From Frondihabitans sp. (lineage in GTDB: Bacteria; Actinomycetota; Actinomycetes; Actinomycetales; Microbacteriaceae), in NCBI GenBank assembly GCA_025464735.1, contig JAODMX010000172.1:1-11501 (forward strand): a DNA stretch of 11,501 nucleotides, given 5' to 3'. Positions within the stretch are counted from its first letter, which is position 1; each line of letters opens with the position of its first letter. The notes beneath the pieces are model-generated. The model worked only from the letters and a program-made list of their open reading frames with translations, was not told where the DNA came from and did no database searches. Positions 1-6,852 of this stretch are shown here, in pieces. The position numbers and the translations under genes were made by a program.

Positions 1-80
1 AGTCGAAGGGCCTGACCGGCTACACCCGCCTCAACAAGGCGGACCTGATCCAGCTCCTCGAGAAGCAGCCCGCCAGCTGA
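1..80 (+). CDS. C-terminal end of a protein with a Rho-N/SAP-like tail (partial)
   Basis: Only the last 25 codons are inside the window, in the frame whose codons start at position 3; TGA is at 78-80. The tail contains GLTGYTRLNKADLIQLLE, which has the shape of the short helix-extended-helix seen at the end of Rho-N/SAP-like modules (glycine/tyrosine turn, then K-x-D/E-L-I-x-L-L). Such modules bind nucleic acid in known families, but here that is inference from about 20 residues. The gene converges on the SIP reductase gene, leaving only 9 bp between the two stop codons, and no terminator hairpin is visible in that gap. The start and the main part of the protein lie outside the window. Confidence 0.5.
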   Translation, partial: SKGLTGYTRLNKADLIQLLEKQPAS

Positions 81-89
81 TCGACCGGG

Positions 90-1022
90 TCAGTTCTCGG
101 ACTTCCCGAGCCGCCAATACCCCATGAAGGCGACCTGGCCGCGGTCGAGCCCGACTTCGGTCACGAGGAATCGCCTCAGTGTCTTGATCGCCTGGGCTTC
201 TCCGGCGAGCCACGCGTAGAAGTCACGTCCGGCGGAGCTCCCCTCCGGCACCTCCCAGAGGATCTCGTGATCGACGTCGACCTCGGCGAGCGTACCGACG
301 TCGACGGGAAGGCCGTGGTGATCGGCCGTCAGGTAGCGCGAGGTCCACTCGCGCACCGCCGTGACGAGCGCTTGGCCGTGGGCCAACGACGTGCCGCGTG
401 CCGTATCTCGTCGGGGTAGCCAGCGCACGTCGACCGACCGCGGCGCCGACAGCGGAAGGACGTCGTCTAACGACGGCACCTCGAGGAAGACCTGCCCTCG
501 CGAGTGCTGCGGCATCGCCTCAAGAATGGCCGACACGGCGGGAACAGACGTCTCGTCGCCAGCGAGGAGCACGGTGGAGGCCCCGGAGGGTTCCCATTCG
601 ACGCCGACACGACTAGATCCGCTCTGGGCATCCGGACCGACGATCACCAGTTGGTCGCCGACTCGTGCGCGCTCGACCCAGGCGGAGGCCGGCCCGGCCT
701 CCCCGTGACTGACGAAGTCGACGTCCACCTCGCCCCGGGCGGGTCGGATCGCCCTGGCCGTGTAGGTGCGGATCGTGTTGCGCTCGGAGTCGGGCAGCGT
801 CCGCCACGCGGTGTACCACTCGCCGTCGAAGGGGAAGTGGGCAAAGTCGTGCTGGGGGTGCGGCAGCACGATCTTGATTCGCTGATCGAGGCCGTCGGTC
901 GCGAAGTCGCTGAGGCTCGCGGCCGCGAACGTGATTCGCACGAAACTCGGGCTGAGGCGAGTGATCGCTGAGACGCTCACCAGGTAGGGGCGGTGGGCAG
1001 GCCGAACTGCGGTCGTCGTCAT
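90..1022 (-). CDS. Siderophore-interacting protein (SIP family FAD-binding ferric-siderophore reductase)
   Basis: The protein has 310 residues, the usual length of the SIP/ViuB family. These cytoplasmic flavoproteins reduce ferric iron in imported ferric siderophores so that Fe(II) is released. The N-terminal FAD-binding beta-barrel spans roughly residues 10-145 and contains the flavin-binding RTYT motif (85-88). The C-terminal SIP domain spans about 150-303 and contains LLAGDETSVPA (152-162), the acidic GEAQAIKTLRR helix (274-284) and the closing GYWRLG (301-306). The ATG at 1022 was chosen because family proteins begin shortly before the RPYLVSV strand; the frame stays open upstream to 1124, but that segment is low-complexity and overlaps the preceding gene. 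No convincing Shine-Dalgarno sequence precedes the ATG. The gene lies 25 bp behind the short SIP-domain gene and is probably co-transcribed from the iron-box promoter. Confidence 0.93.
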   Translation of the reverse strand: MTTTAVRPAHRPYLVSVSAITRLSPSFVRITFAAASLSDFATDGLDQRIKIVLPHPQHDFAHFPFDGEWYTAWRTLPDSERNTIRTYTARAIRPARGEVDVDFVSHGEAGPASAWVERARVGDQLVIVGPDAQSGSSRVGVEWEPSGASTVLLAGDETSVPAVSAILEAMPQHSRGQVFLEVPSLDDVLPLSAPRSVDVRWLPRRDTARGTSLAHGQALVTAVREWTSRYLTADHHGLPVDVGTLAEVDVDHEILWEVPEGSSAGRDFYAWLAGEAQAIKTLRRFLVTEVGLDRGQVAFMGYWRLGKSEN

Positions 1023-1047
1023 GGAATGCGGGAGCCGTGGTGAGCGC

Positions 1048-1473
1048 TCAGAGGGCTGGAGCCGACACGCGGAAGAGCTCGACCAGGTCGTGACGGAGGT
1101 CGTAGGCGAACCCCTCGGGCCCACCGATCCAGATCACGTAGTCACTTTCGATCAGTGCCTCACGGTCGACGAAGAACTCGCCCAGCCAAGCGCGCGCCGC
1201 TCGCTCCAGCGCCATGCCGGGAACGCAGCGTTCGCCCGTACCCGGTCGGCCGCTGCGGCGCGAGCGGTCGAGCCAGCTCACGGTCACTCGGCCGGGCGCT
1301 TCGACTGGCACGATCTCGGAGGCATCGGCCACCTCGATGAACACCTGGCCACGCGCGCAGATGGGGAGCACCTCGAGCATCGTCTGGATGTCGTCGATCG
1401 ACGAAGAATCGCCTGCGAAGAACACGCGAATTGCTGACGGCTGGAGCTCGGGCTCACGACTCTGGAGGAACAT
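1048..1473 (-). CDS. Stand-alone SIP C-terminal-domain protein, lacking the flavin domain
   Basis: The protein has 141 residues. Residues 16-70 align by eye with the start of the C-terminal domain of the adjacent SIP protein: VFFAGDSSSIDDIQTMLEVL corresponds to VLLAGDETSVPAVSAILEAM, followed by ARGQVFIEV and VTVSWLDR, which match SRGQVFLEV and VDVRWLPR. The FAD-binding barrel with RTYT is missing, and so is the final GYWR element, so it probably cannot bind flavin in the family's normal way. The ATG at 1473 was chosen because it leaves the iron box outside the coding region; the frame stays open to a TTG at 1551, but those codons would run through the operator. It is the first gene of a leftward pair. 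Its role is unknown: partner or regulator of the full-length SIP, or a decayed paralog. The reading frame is intact for the whole domain. Confidence 0.75.
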   Translation of the reverse strand: MFLQSREPELQPSAIRVFFAGDSSSIDDIQTMLEVLPICARGQVFIEVADASEIVPVEAPGRVTVSWLDRSRRSGRPGTGERCVPGMALERAARAWLGEFFVDREALIESDYVIWIGGPEGFAYDLRHDLVELFRVSAPAL

Positions 1474-1482
1474 GTTGATCCA

Positions 1483-1488
1483 AATATA
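1483..1488 (-). promoter_or_regulatory. Putative -10 element (TATATT) of the SIP operon
   Basis: Read on the minus strand, TATATT ends 9 nt before the ATG at 1473. A start of transcription about 7 nt downstream would fall at about 1476, giving a leader of only about three bases. No good -35 hexamer is seen at 16-18 bp, which is common for actinobacterial promoters. The element shares one base with the iron-box palindrome, so a bound repressor would block polymerase. The alternative is a longer leader from an unseen promoter with the weak GGAT as ribosome site. Confidence 0.45.
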
Positions 1489-1504
1489 GGTAAGCCTTAC
1501 CTTC
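1486..1504. promoter_or_regulatory. DtxR/IdeR-type iron box (operator)
   Basis: Positions 1488-1502 read AGGTAAGCCTTACCT, a perfect 7-1-7 palindrome. The 19-bp frame around it fits the DtxR/IdeR/DmdR consensus (TTAGGTTAGSCTAACCTAA) at most positions. In Actinobacteria, Fe(II)-loaded DtxR-type repressors bind such boxes and shut off siderophore and iron-uptake genes. It lies 13 bp upstream of the ATG of the short SIP-domain gene and touches its -10-like element. It is also 80-odd bp upstream of the divergent hydrolase gene, so it might affect both directions. It is the only such box I found in the window. Confidence 0.85.
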
Positions 1505-1584
1505 TCCACCAGGGCTGGAGCACAATTCCAAGCAAACTCTCTCGAAGTCAAGAGGTTTCATGGCCGCTGCGGGACAATGGCTCT

Positions 1585-2481
1585 GTGACGGACGACGTGG
1601 ACGAATTCGGGTACGTAGCAGGGCAGGCCACGACGCTCGGGGTTCCTCCTCTCGGCGTTCGCCGCGGCACGGCCACGGTCGAGGGGCGCGACGTGAGCTT
1701 CCTCGTCTGGGGCGACACAGCCCCCGAAGTGGCATTTCTTCACGGCGCCGGGCTCAACGCGCATACCTGGGATGCGACGATTCTCTCGCTGGGCCGCCCG
1801 GCCGTGGCCGTCGACCTCCCCGGGCACGGCGATTCGTCCTGGCGCGACGACGCCGACTACCGCCCGGAAACGATGGCCCCCGCCGTCCTGGCGGCGCTGG
1901 GGGCAGCCGGATTCTTAGGCGGACTCGTCGTCGGCCACTCACTCGGCGCGCTCACGGCTCTGGCGCTGCTCCACCTCCAGCCCGAGATCGCAACGGGCGT
2001 GGTCCTCGTCGACATGAGCCCGGGGATCCGGAAGGAAGACAGCCAGCAGGTGCGCGGCTTCCTCGCGGGCGAGCAGGTGTTCCGCTCCCGAGAAGACATC
2101 GTCGACCGCGCCCTCGCGCACGGCATCGGCTCGTCGCGAGAGCAGTTGGCCCGCGGGGTGGTGCTCAACACTCGAATTCTGCCGAGCGGCAACGTCATCT
2201 GGAAGCATCACTTCGCCAATCTGAGTGACGGTCTCGAAGCAGCCACGGGCGATGCCACGATCCATTGGCCGGTTCTCGAGAACGCTGCCGTCCCGCTGCT
2301 CCTGATCCGCGCCACTCACGGGTACCTCTCCCCCGAGGTCGTCGGCGAGTTCCAGCGACGGGTCCCCCTGGCGGACGTCGTCGAGATCGAAGCGGGCCAC
2401 AACGCGCACGAGCAGGATCCCGTGGGGCTCGCCACACTGATCCGTGACTGGAGCACGCGTCACGACGTGCTATTTTTCTGA
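1585..2481 (+). CDS. Alpha/beta-fold hydrolase
   Basis: The 298-residue protein has the classical alpha/beta hydrolase layout. It contains the oxyanion HGAG segment after strand 3 (53-56), DLPGHG (78-83), the nucleophile elbow GHSLG with Ser119 (117-121), and a C-terminal catalytic histidine in EAGHNAHEQDP (His272). The acid is less certain: Asp143 in LVDMSPG or an acidic residue near ATHGYLSPE (244-252). No signal peptide is present, so it is cytoplasmic. The GTG at 1585 is the only in-frame start upstream of the first strand apart from a GTG four codons later; there is no clear Shine-Dalgarno sequence. The substrate is not readable; esterases, lipases and C-C hydrolases share this pattern. 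It lies divergent from the iron-box SIP pair and 210 bp in front of a peptide-type ABC importer. Hydrolysis of an imported ester is an inference only. Confidence 0.9.
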   Translation: MTDDVDEFGYVAGQATTLGVPPLGVRRGTATVEGRDVSFLVWGDTAPEVAFLHGAGLNAHTWDATILSLGRPAVAVDLPGHGDSSWRDDADYRPETMAPAVLAALGAAGFLGGLVVGHSLGALTALALLHLQPEIATGVVLVDMSPGIRKEDSQQVRGFLAGEQVFRSREDIVDRALAHGIGSSREQLARGVVLNTRILPSGNVIWKHHFANLSDGLEAATGDATIHWPVLENAAVPLLLIRATHGYLSPEVVGEFQRRVPLADVVEIEAGHNAHEQDPVGLATLIRDWSTRHDVLFF

Positions 2482-2532
2482 TGGTCCCGCGTTCACCAGC
2501 AACCGTGGGGCCAAGGGCGATCGACCGTTCAG

Positions 2533-2586
2533 CAGCGACGGAAGACTCGGCAGTGACACCCTGTCCGGCAGCGACGGGTGCCCCCT
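2533..2586. repeat. Three imperfect 18-bp direct repeats in the hydrolase-transporter gap
   Basis: Units start at 2533, 2551 and 2569 with an exact 18-bp period. All three begin CAGYGAC, and the first two end TCNGG or TCCGG. They sit in the 210-bp gene-free stretch between the hydrolase stop and the solute-binding protein start, upstream of the transporter operon. They could be regulator-binding sites or remnants of repetitive coding sequence. The rest of that gap (2482-2532, 2587-2673) shows no gene and no convincing promoter hexamers. Confidence 0.35.
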
Positions 2587-2691
2587 TCCGCGCCGCGTCG
2601 ACTCCGACACGGTTGTTCACACTGACCTGCACCGACGCAGGATCAGGAATCATGGACCAACATCCTTGGCCCTGAAAGGTCTGCCACCCCT

Positions 2692-4197
2692 ATGCGTTCT
2701 GCGAGAATCGCCGTCGTCACCGCCGCTGCCGTGAGCGTTCTGCTCGTCGCCGCCGGCTGCTCCGGCAACAGCACCAGCCCGACCTCGAGCGGCAAGCCCG
2801 ATACGAGCGCCACGGTCAACGTGGGGCTCGTCCTCGAACCGACCGATCTCGACATCCGCACCACCGCGGGGAGCGCCCTCGATCAGGTCCTGATCGATAA
2901 CGTCTACCAGGGGCTCGTCGGCCGCACTCAGAACAACGGCATCGTCAACGTCCTGGCCACCGACCACACGGTGTCGAGCGACGCCCTGACCTACACGTTC
3001 ACCCTCCGAAAGGGCGCGACGTTCGACAACGGCGACAAGCTCACGACGGCCGATGTCGTCTGGTCCCTCCAGCAGGAGAAGAGCAACGCGGCCTATCAAT
3101 ACAGCTCCGATCTGGCGAGCGTCAAGAGCATCACGTCGCCCTCGGCCGACACGATCGTCCTGACGCTCAGCCAGCCCGACTCCAACCTGCTCTACGCGCT
3201 CTCGGGTCGCGCCGGCCTCGTATTCGACAAGGCGGCCACGAACGACCTCAAGACCACTGCGATCGGAACGGGACCGTACAAGCTGCAGTCCTGGAAGCAG
3301 GGCGACAACATCCACCTCACTCGCAACAACGGCTACTGGGGCACGAAAGCCAAGGTCGCCGGGGTCGTGTTCAAGTACTACACCAGCCCGTCCGCGGCCA
3401 TCAACGCCGTGGTCTCGGGTGACGTCGATGTGCAGACCGCGGTGGATCCGACGCTCAAGGCTCAGTTGAACGGCGTCAGCGGTATCTCACTCAAGTCGGG
3501 CAAAACCACCGACAAGTACACGCTCGCCTTCAACAACAAGGTCGCTCCGTTCACCGACATCCGCGTGCGCGAGGCAATTCGCGAGGCGATCGACAACAAG
3601 GCCCTGATCAAGGCCCTCGGCGGGGAGGGCGTGCTCCAGGGCGGACCCATCCCCGAGCTCGACCCTGGCTACCAGAACCTCGACAGTGTCGACGCGTACA
3701 ACCCGGCGAATGCCCGCAAGCTCCTCAAGGAGGCGGGCAAGACAGGCCTCACGCTCAATCTCACCTACGCGAACATCTACCCGTCGTCGATCGGCGACCT
3801 CCTGACCACGGACCTCAAGGCCGTCGGCATCACGCTCAAGGTGCAGCAGACCGACTTCACCACCTGGCTCAACAAGGTCTTCATCGGCCACAACTACCAA
3901 CTGAGCATCGTCGACCACGACGAGTCGCACGACTTCGTCAACTGGACGAACCCCTCGTACTATTTCGGCTACGACAACAAGCAGGTCCAGTCTCTCTACG
4001 CCGAAGCACAGGCCTCCACTGACCCCAAGGTCGTCGATCAGAAGCTCGCTCAGGCCGCGAAGATCGTGGCCGATGATGCGGCGGCCGACTGGCTGTACAC
4101 GGCCACGACGCTGACGGCGATCCACTCCGGCATCACCGGATTCCCGACATCCTCGACAACAGCACGGCTCAACCTGGCAAACCTCGCGAAGTCGTAG
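2692..4197 (+). CDS. ABC transporter solute-binding lipoprotein (SBP_bac_5, peptide/nickel type)
   Basis: The 501-residue protein is the extracellular binding subunit of the importer encoded by the next four genes. A short basic N-terminus and a hydrophobic stretch lead to the lipobox VAAGC, so Cys23 would be lipidated and anchor the protein to the outside of the membrane. A serine/threonine-rich linker (24-40) precedes the domain. Family-typical segments follow: the VYQGLVGR segment (71-78), YTFTLRKGATFDNGDKLTTADVVWSL (about 101-126, the most diagnostic stretch of family 5 binding proteins), GTGPYKL, and DIRVREAIREAIDNKAL in the second lobe. Known members bind peptides, nickel chelates, opines or metallophores; the ligand cannot be told from these motifs. 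GAAAGG at 2674-2679 is a possible, rather distant ribosome site. The stop codon shares one base with the GTG of the first permease, showing operon structure. Confidence 0.95.
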   Translation: MRSARIAVVTAAAVSVLLVAAGCSGNSTSPTSSGKPDTSATVNVGLVLEPTDLDIRTTAGSALDQVLIDNVYQGLVGRTQNNGIVNVLATDHTVSSDALTYTFTLRKGATFDNGDKLTTADVVWSLQQEKSNAAYQYSSDLASVKSITSPSADTIVLTLSQPDSNLLYALSGRAGLVFDKAATNDLKTTAIGTGPYKLQSWKQGDNIHLTRNNGYWGTKAKVAGVVFKYYTSPSAAINAVVSGDVDVQTAVDPTLKAQLNGVSGISLKSGKTTDKYTLAFNNKVAPFTDIRVREAIREAIDNKALIKALGGEGVLQGGPIPELDPGYQNLDSVDAYNPANARKLLKEAGKTGLTLNLTYANIYPSSIGDLLTTDLKAVGITLKVQQTDFTTWLNKVFIGHNYQLSIVDHDESHDFVNWTNPSYYFGYDNKQVQSLYAEAQASTDPKVVDQKLAQAAKIVADDAAADWLYTATTLTAIHSGITGFPTSSTTARLNLANLAKS

Positions 4198-5150
4198 TGA
4201 CCCGCTTCGTCCTGTCACGCCTCCTGCTGCTCGTTATCGGGCTGCTTGTGGCGAGCGCACTCATCTTCTTCACGCTTCGACTGCTCTCGGGGAACGTGGC
4301 GCAGGTGATCGCGGGCACGCAGAGCTCACCGGCACAGGTCGCAGCGATCACGAAGTCGCTCGGGCTGGATCGACCGCTCCTGGTCCAGTACGGATCGTGG
4401 CTCGTCGGGATCGTGCACGGTGATCTCGGATCCTCGCTCGTCACGGGAAGCCCGGTCAGTCAACAGCTTGCGCAGAAGCTGTCGGTGACGCTGCCCCTGG
4501 CCGGGCTCTCGCTCGTCATCGGGCTCGTCCTGGGCATTCCCCTGGGTGTTCTGTCTGCGCTTCGACGCCGGAGGATCTCGGGGACGATCATCTCGGTCGT
4601 CGCGCAGGCATTCGCCGCCGTGCCCGCGGTCTGGGGCGGAATGATCCTGATCGCGGTCTTCGCCGTCGCCCTCAAGATCCTGCCCACCCAGGGGTACCCG
4701 ACCGACGGCTGGGCAGAACCGGGTCAGGCACTCAGGAGCCTCTTCCTGCCGGCACTCACGATCGGAGTGATCGAGGGCGCCGTCCTGCTCCGATTCACCC
4801 GCTCGGCCACGCTGAGTGCGCTCGACGACGACTACGTCCGGACTGCCGCCGCGAAGGGGCTGACCCGAACGCAGGCCGTCATTCGGCACGGCCTCCCCAA
4901 CGTGATGCTCAGCGTGGTGTCGGTGCTCGGCGTGCAGATCGCTGCGCTGATCGTGGGAGCCGTCCTCGTCGAGCAGCTGTTCAACCTCCCCGGAGTGGGC
5001 CGCATGCTCGTGAGCGACGTCGGGGTCCGCGACCTGACGAAGGTGCAGGGCGAACTCCTGGCGCTGACGGGGCTCGTGCTGATCGTCGGCTTCGTCGTCG
5101 ACCTCGTGCATCGGTCTGTCGATCCACGCCTCCGCGAGGTTGGCGAATGA
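4197..5150 (+). CDS. ABC transporter permease, OppB/DppB-like
   Basis: The 317-residue membrane protein is one of the two permease subunits of the peptide/nickel-class importer. It starts with a hydrophobic helix (RLLLLVIGLLVASALIFF), followed by the extracellular loop with SLGLDRPLLVQYGSWLVGI and HGDLGSSL that is characteristic of the OppB/DppB type. The cytoplasmic EAA loop that contacts the ATPase reads YVRTAAAKGLTRTQAVIRHG, and the C-terminus ends in VDPRLRE, also typical. About six membrane segments are visible. The GTG start at 4197-4199 overlaps the TAG stop of the binding-protein gene by one base, and the 3' end overlaps the next permease by ATGA, so translation is probably coupled. 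Substrate specificity lies with the binding protein. Confidence 0.95.
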   Translation: MTRFVLSRLLLLVIGLLVASALIFFTLRLLSGNVAQVIAGTQSSPAQVAAITKSLGLDRPLLVQYGSWLVGIVHGDLGSSLVTGSPVSQQLAQKLSVTLPLAGLSLVIGLVLGIPLGVLSALRRRRISGTIISVVAQAFAAVPAVWGGMILIAVFAVALKILPTQGYPTDGWAEPGQALRSLFLPALTIGVIEGAVLLRFTRSATLSALDDDYVRTAAAKGLTRTQAVIRHGLPNVMLSVVSVLGVQIAALIVGAVLVEQLFNLPGVGRMLVSDVGVRDLTKVQGELLALTGLVLIVGFVVDLVHRSVDPRLREVGE

Positions 5151-6076
5151 GCACCGTTACCGAGCGTCCCCTGGCCGCGAGAGGCGATGAGCCGAGCGCG
5201 CGGGCGCGGAGACGATCGACCTGGTTCACCGAGCTCCTGCGGCGTCCTGCCGGGGTTGCCTCGGCGATCTGGATCCTTCTCGTCGTCGCCTCGGCAATCG
5301 TCTCGAGCTTCTGGACCCCGTACGATCCGTTCACCACGAATCCCTATCACGCCTGGTTGACGCCGAGCGCCTCGCACCTGTTCGGGACCGACTCGATCGG
5401 CCGTGACATCTTCAGCTACGTCTTCGCGGCCACCCGGACGACCGTCATCGTTGCCGTTCTCGCGGGCGTGCTCGCGTCGCTCGTGGGCATCGGGCTCGCC
5501 GCGCTGGGGTCATTGACCACCAGGTGGGTGCGCGACTCGGTCGCCGTACTGATCGACATCCTCATCGCGTTCCCGACGATCCTGATCGCCATGCTCCTCT
5601 CGTCGATCCTCGGCGGATCGCTCGGGGTCGTCGTGACCGCCGTCGGCATCGGCTACGGCGTCAACATCGCCCGCGTCTCCCGCGCCGAGATCCGCCGAGT
5701 CGGGCGAACCGACTACGTCCTTGCCGCGCGGGCCGCCGGGGTCTCGTCGGGCGGGGTGCTCGCCAGGCACATCCTGCCGAACGTCGCGCCGACCTTCGTC
5801 GTGCAACTCTCGCTCGCCATGGCCACCTCGATCCTCGCCGAGGCCGGCCTGTCCTACCTCGGTTACGGAGCCTCGGCGTCAACCGCCTCCTGGGGCCGCC
5901 TCCTCAACGACCTCCAGGTCTACATCTCCATCCACCCGGGCAGCGTCCTATGGCCCGGTCTCGCGATCACTCTGACGGTGCTGGCCTTCAACCTCCTCGG
6001 CGATGCGATCCGCGACGCATCCGATCCTCGGCTCCGCTCCTCGGGTCGCCGGCCAGACGAGGGGCAGACGAAATGA
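5147..6076 (+). CDS. ABC transporter permease, OppC/DppC-like
   Basis: The 309-residue protein is the second permease subunit. The N-terminal cytoplasmic stretch (about 1-35) is arginine-rich, followed by the first membrane helix. The OppC-type signature HLFGTDSIGRDIFSYVFAAT follows, after which come five hydrophobic segments. The EAA loop is DYVLAARAAGVSSGGVLARH, and the family-typical ending is LLGDAIRDASDPRLR. A GAGG ribosome site at 5136-5139 stands 7 nt before the ATG. The ATG overlaps the previous stop as ATGA, and its own TGA overlaps the ATG of the first ATPase gene in the same way. It is a core part of the five-gene importer operon. Confidence 0.95.
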   Translation: MSTVTERPLAARGDEPSARARRRSTWFTELLRRPAGVASAIWILLVVASAIVSSFWTPYDPFTTNPYHAWLTPSASHLFGTDSIGRDIFSYVFAATRTTVIVAVLAGVLASLVGIGLAALGSLTTRWVRDSVAVLIDILIAFPTILIAMLLSSILGGSLGVVVTAVGIGYGVNIARVSRAEIRRVGRTDYVLAARAAGVSSGGVLARHILPNVAPTFVVQLSLAMATSILAEAGLSYLGYGASASTASWGRLLNDLQVYISIHPGSVLWPGLAITLTVLAFNLLGDAIRDASDPRLRSSGRRPDEGQTK

Positions 6077-6852
6077 CACTGGGAGTGACTGGACTCAGCC
6101 TGTCGATCGGGGGCACACCTCTGGTCGACGACCTGTCGTTCCGCGTCAACGACGGTGAACGACTCGGACTGATCGGCGAATCGGGCTCCGGGAAGTCGCT
6201 GACGCTGCTGGCCCTGATCGGGCTCGCACCCGAGCAAGCCGTCGTGACCGGCAGCGTCCTCCTCGACGGACGCGAACTCGTGGGAAGCCCCGAGCGAACG
6301 CTCGCGGCCGTCCGGGGCGCCGACATCGGAATGGTCTTCCAGGATCCTGGATCGGCCCTCAACCCTCTCCACCGGATCGGCAGGCAGATCAGCGAGCCGC
6401 TCAGGATCCATGAGGGTCTCTCGAAGAAGGACGCCCGGGCACGCGCCATCGAGTCTGCCCGCGAGGTGGGGCTGCCCGATCCCGAGACGATCGTCGACCT
6501 CTACCCGCACCAGATCTCGGGCGGCCAGCGGCAGCGCGTCGGCATCGCGATCGCCCTGGCCTGCAGACCCAAGCTCCTCCTCGCGGACGAACCGACGACG
6601 GCACTCGACGTCACCACGCAGGCCGACGTCCTGGCGCTCTTTCAGAGGCTCGTCGACGACCTCGGCACCTCGCTTGTCTTCGTGACGCACGACCTGGCGG
6701 TTCTGGCGCAGATCACCGAGGAGGTCGTCGTCCTCTCGAACGGGCAAGCGGTCGAGCGTGGCAGCGTGTCTCGGATCCTTCATGCGCCTTCGCATCCTGT
6801 CACCCGCGGCCTCGTCGAAGCGGCGCGGGCGACCACCTGGAGCGCCTCATGA
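6073..6852 (+). CDS. ABC transporter ATP-binding protein, OppD/DppD-like (short form)
   Basis: The 259-residue cytoplasmic ATPase is the first of two that power the importer. All nucleotide-binding motifs are intact: Walker A GESGSGKS (35-42), Q-loop Gln90 in [13 protein letters not shown], the signature ISGGQRQR (148-155), Walker B LLLADEP (168-174) and the H-loop His206 in VTHD. Most OppD/DppD proteins run to about 320-340 residues with a C-terminal oligopeptide-transporter extension; this one stops soon after [11 protein letters not shown], so that extension is absent. The ATG at 6073 was chosen because GAGGGG (6059-6064) sits 8 nt upstream and the ATGA overlap with the permease continues the operon pattern; the frame is open further upstream but runs through the permease gene. 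It overlaps the second ATPase gene by ATGA. Confidence 0.94.
   Translation: MTLGVTGLSLSIGGTPLVDDLSFRVNDGERLGLIGESGSGKSLTLLALIGLAPEQAVVTGSVLLDGRELVGSPERTLAAVRGADIGMVFQDPGSALNPLHRIGRQISEPLRIHEGLSKKDARARAIESAREVGLPDPETIVDLYPHQISGGQRQRVGIAIALACRPKLLLADEPTTALDVTTQADVLALFQRLVDDLGTSLVFVTHDLAVLAQITEEVVVLSNGQAVERGSVSRILHAPSHPVTRGLVEAARATTWSAS

Noticed and set aside
1023..1124. 34-codon N-terminal extension of the full-length SIP
   Set aside because: The segment is serine/arginine-rich shadow sequence inside the 3' end of the upstream gene; the family start fits the ATG at 1022.
1474..1551. N-terminal extension of the short SIP-domain protein to a TTG at 1551
   Set aside because: It would run through the iron box and the -10-like element, and the added residues have no match to the SIP family.
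1560..2228. 222-codon open frame starting at an ATG with a good AGAGG in front, overlapping the hydrolase
   Set aside because: Its translation is arginine- and proline-rich without domain character, typical of a high-GC shadow frame; the overlapping frame encodes a clear alpha/beta hydrolase. The good start signal is probably chance.
2650..4218. Long minus-strand frames under the solute-binding protein gene
   Set aside because: They are antisense shadows with valine/aspartate/arginine-rich translations and no recognisable motif.
5524..6072. Extended start of the first ATPase within the second permease gene
   Set aside because: The extension is an arginine-rich shadow of the permease; ATG 6073 has GAGGGG and the ATGA overlap.
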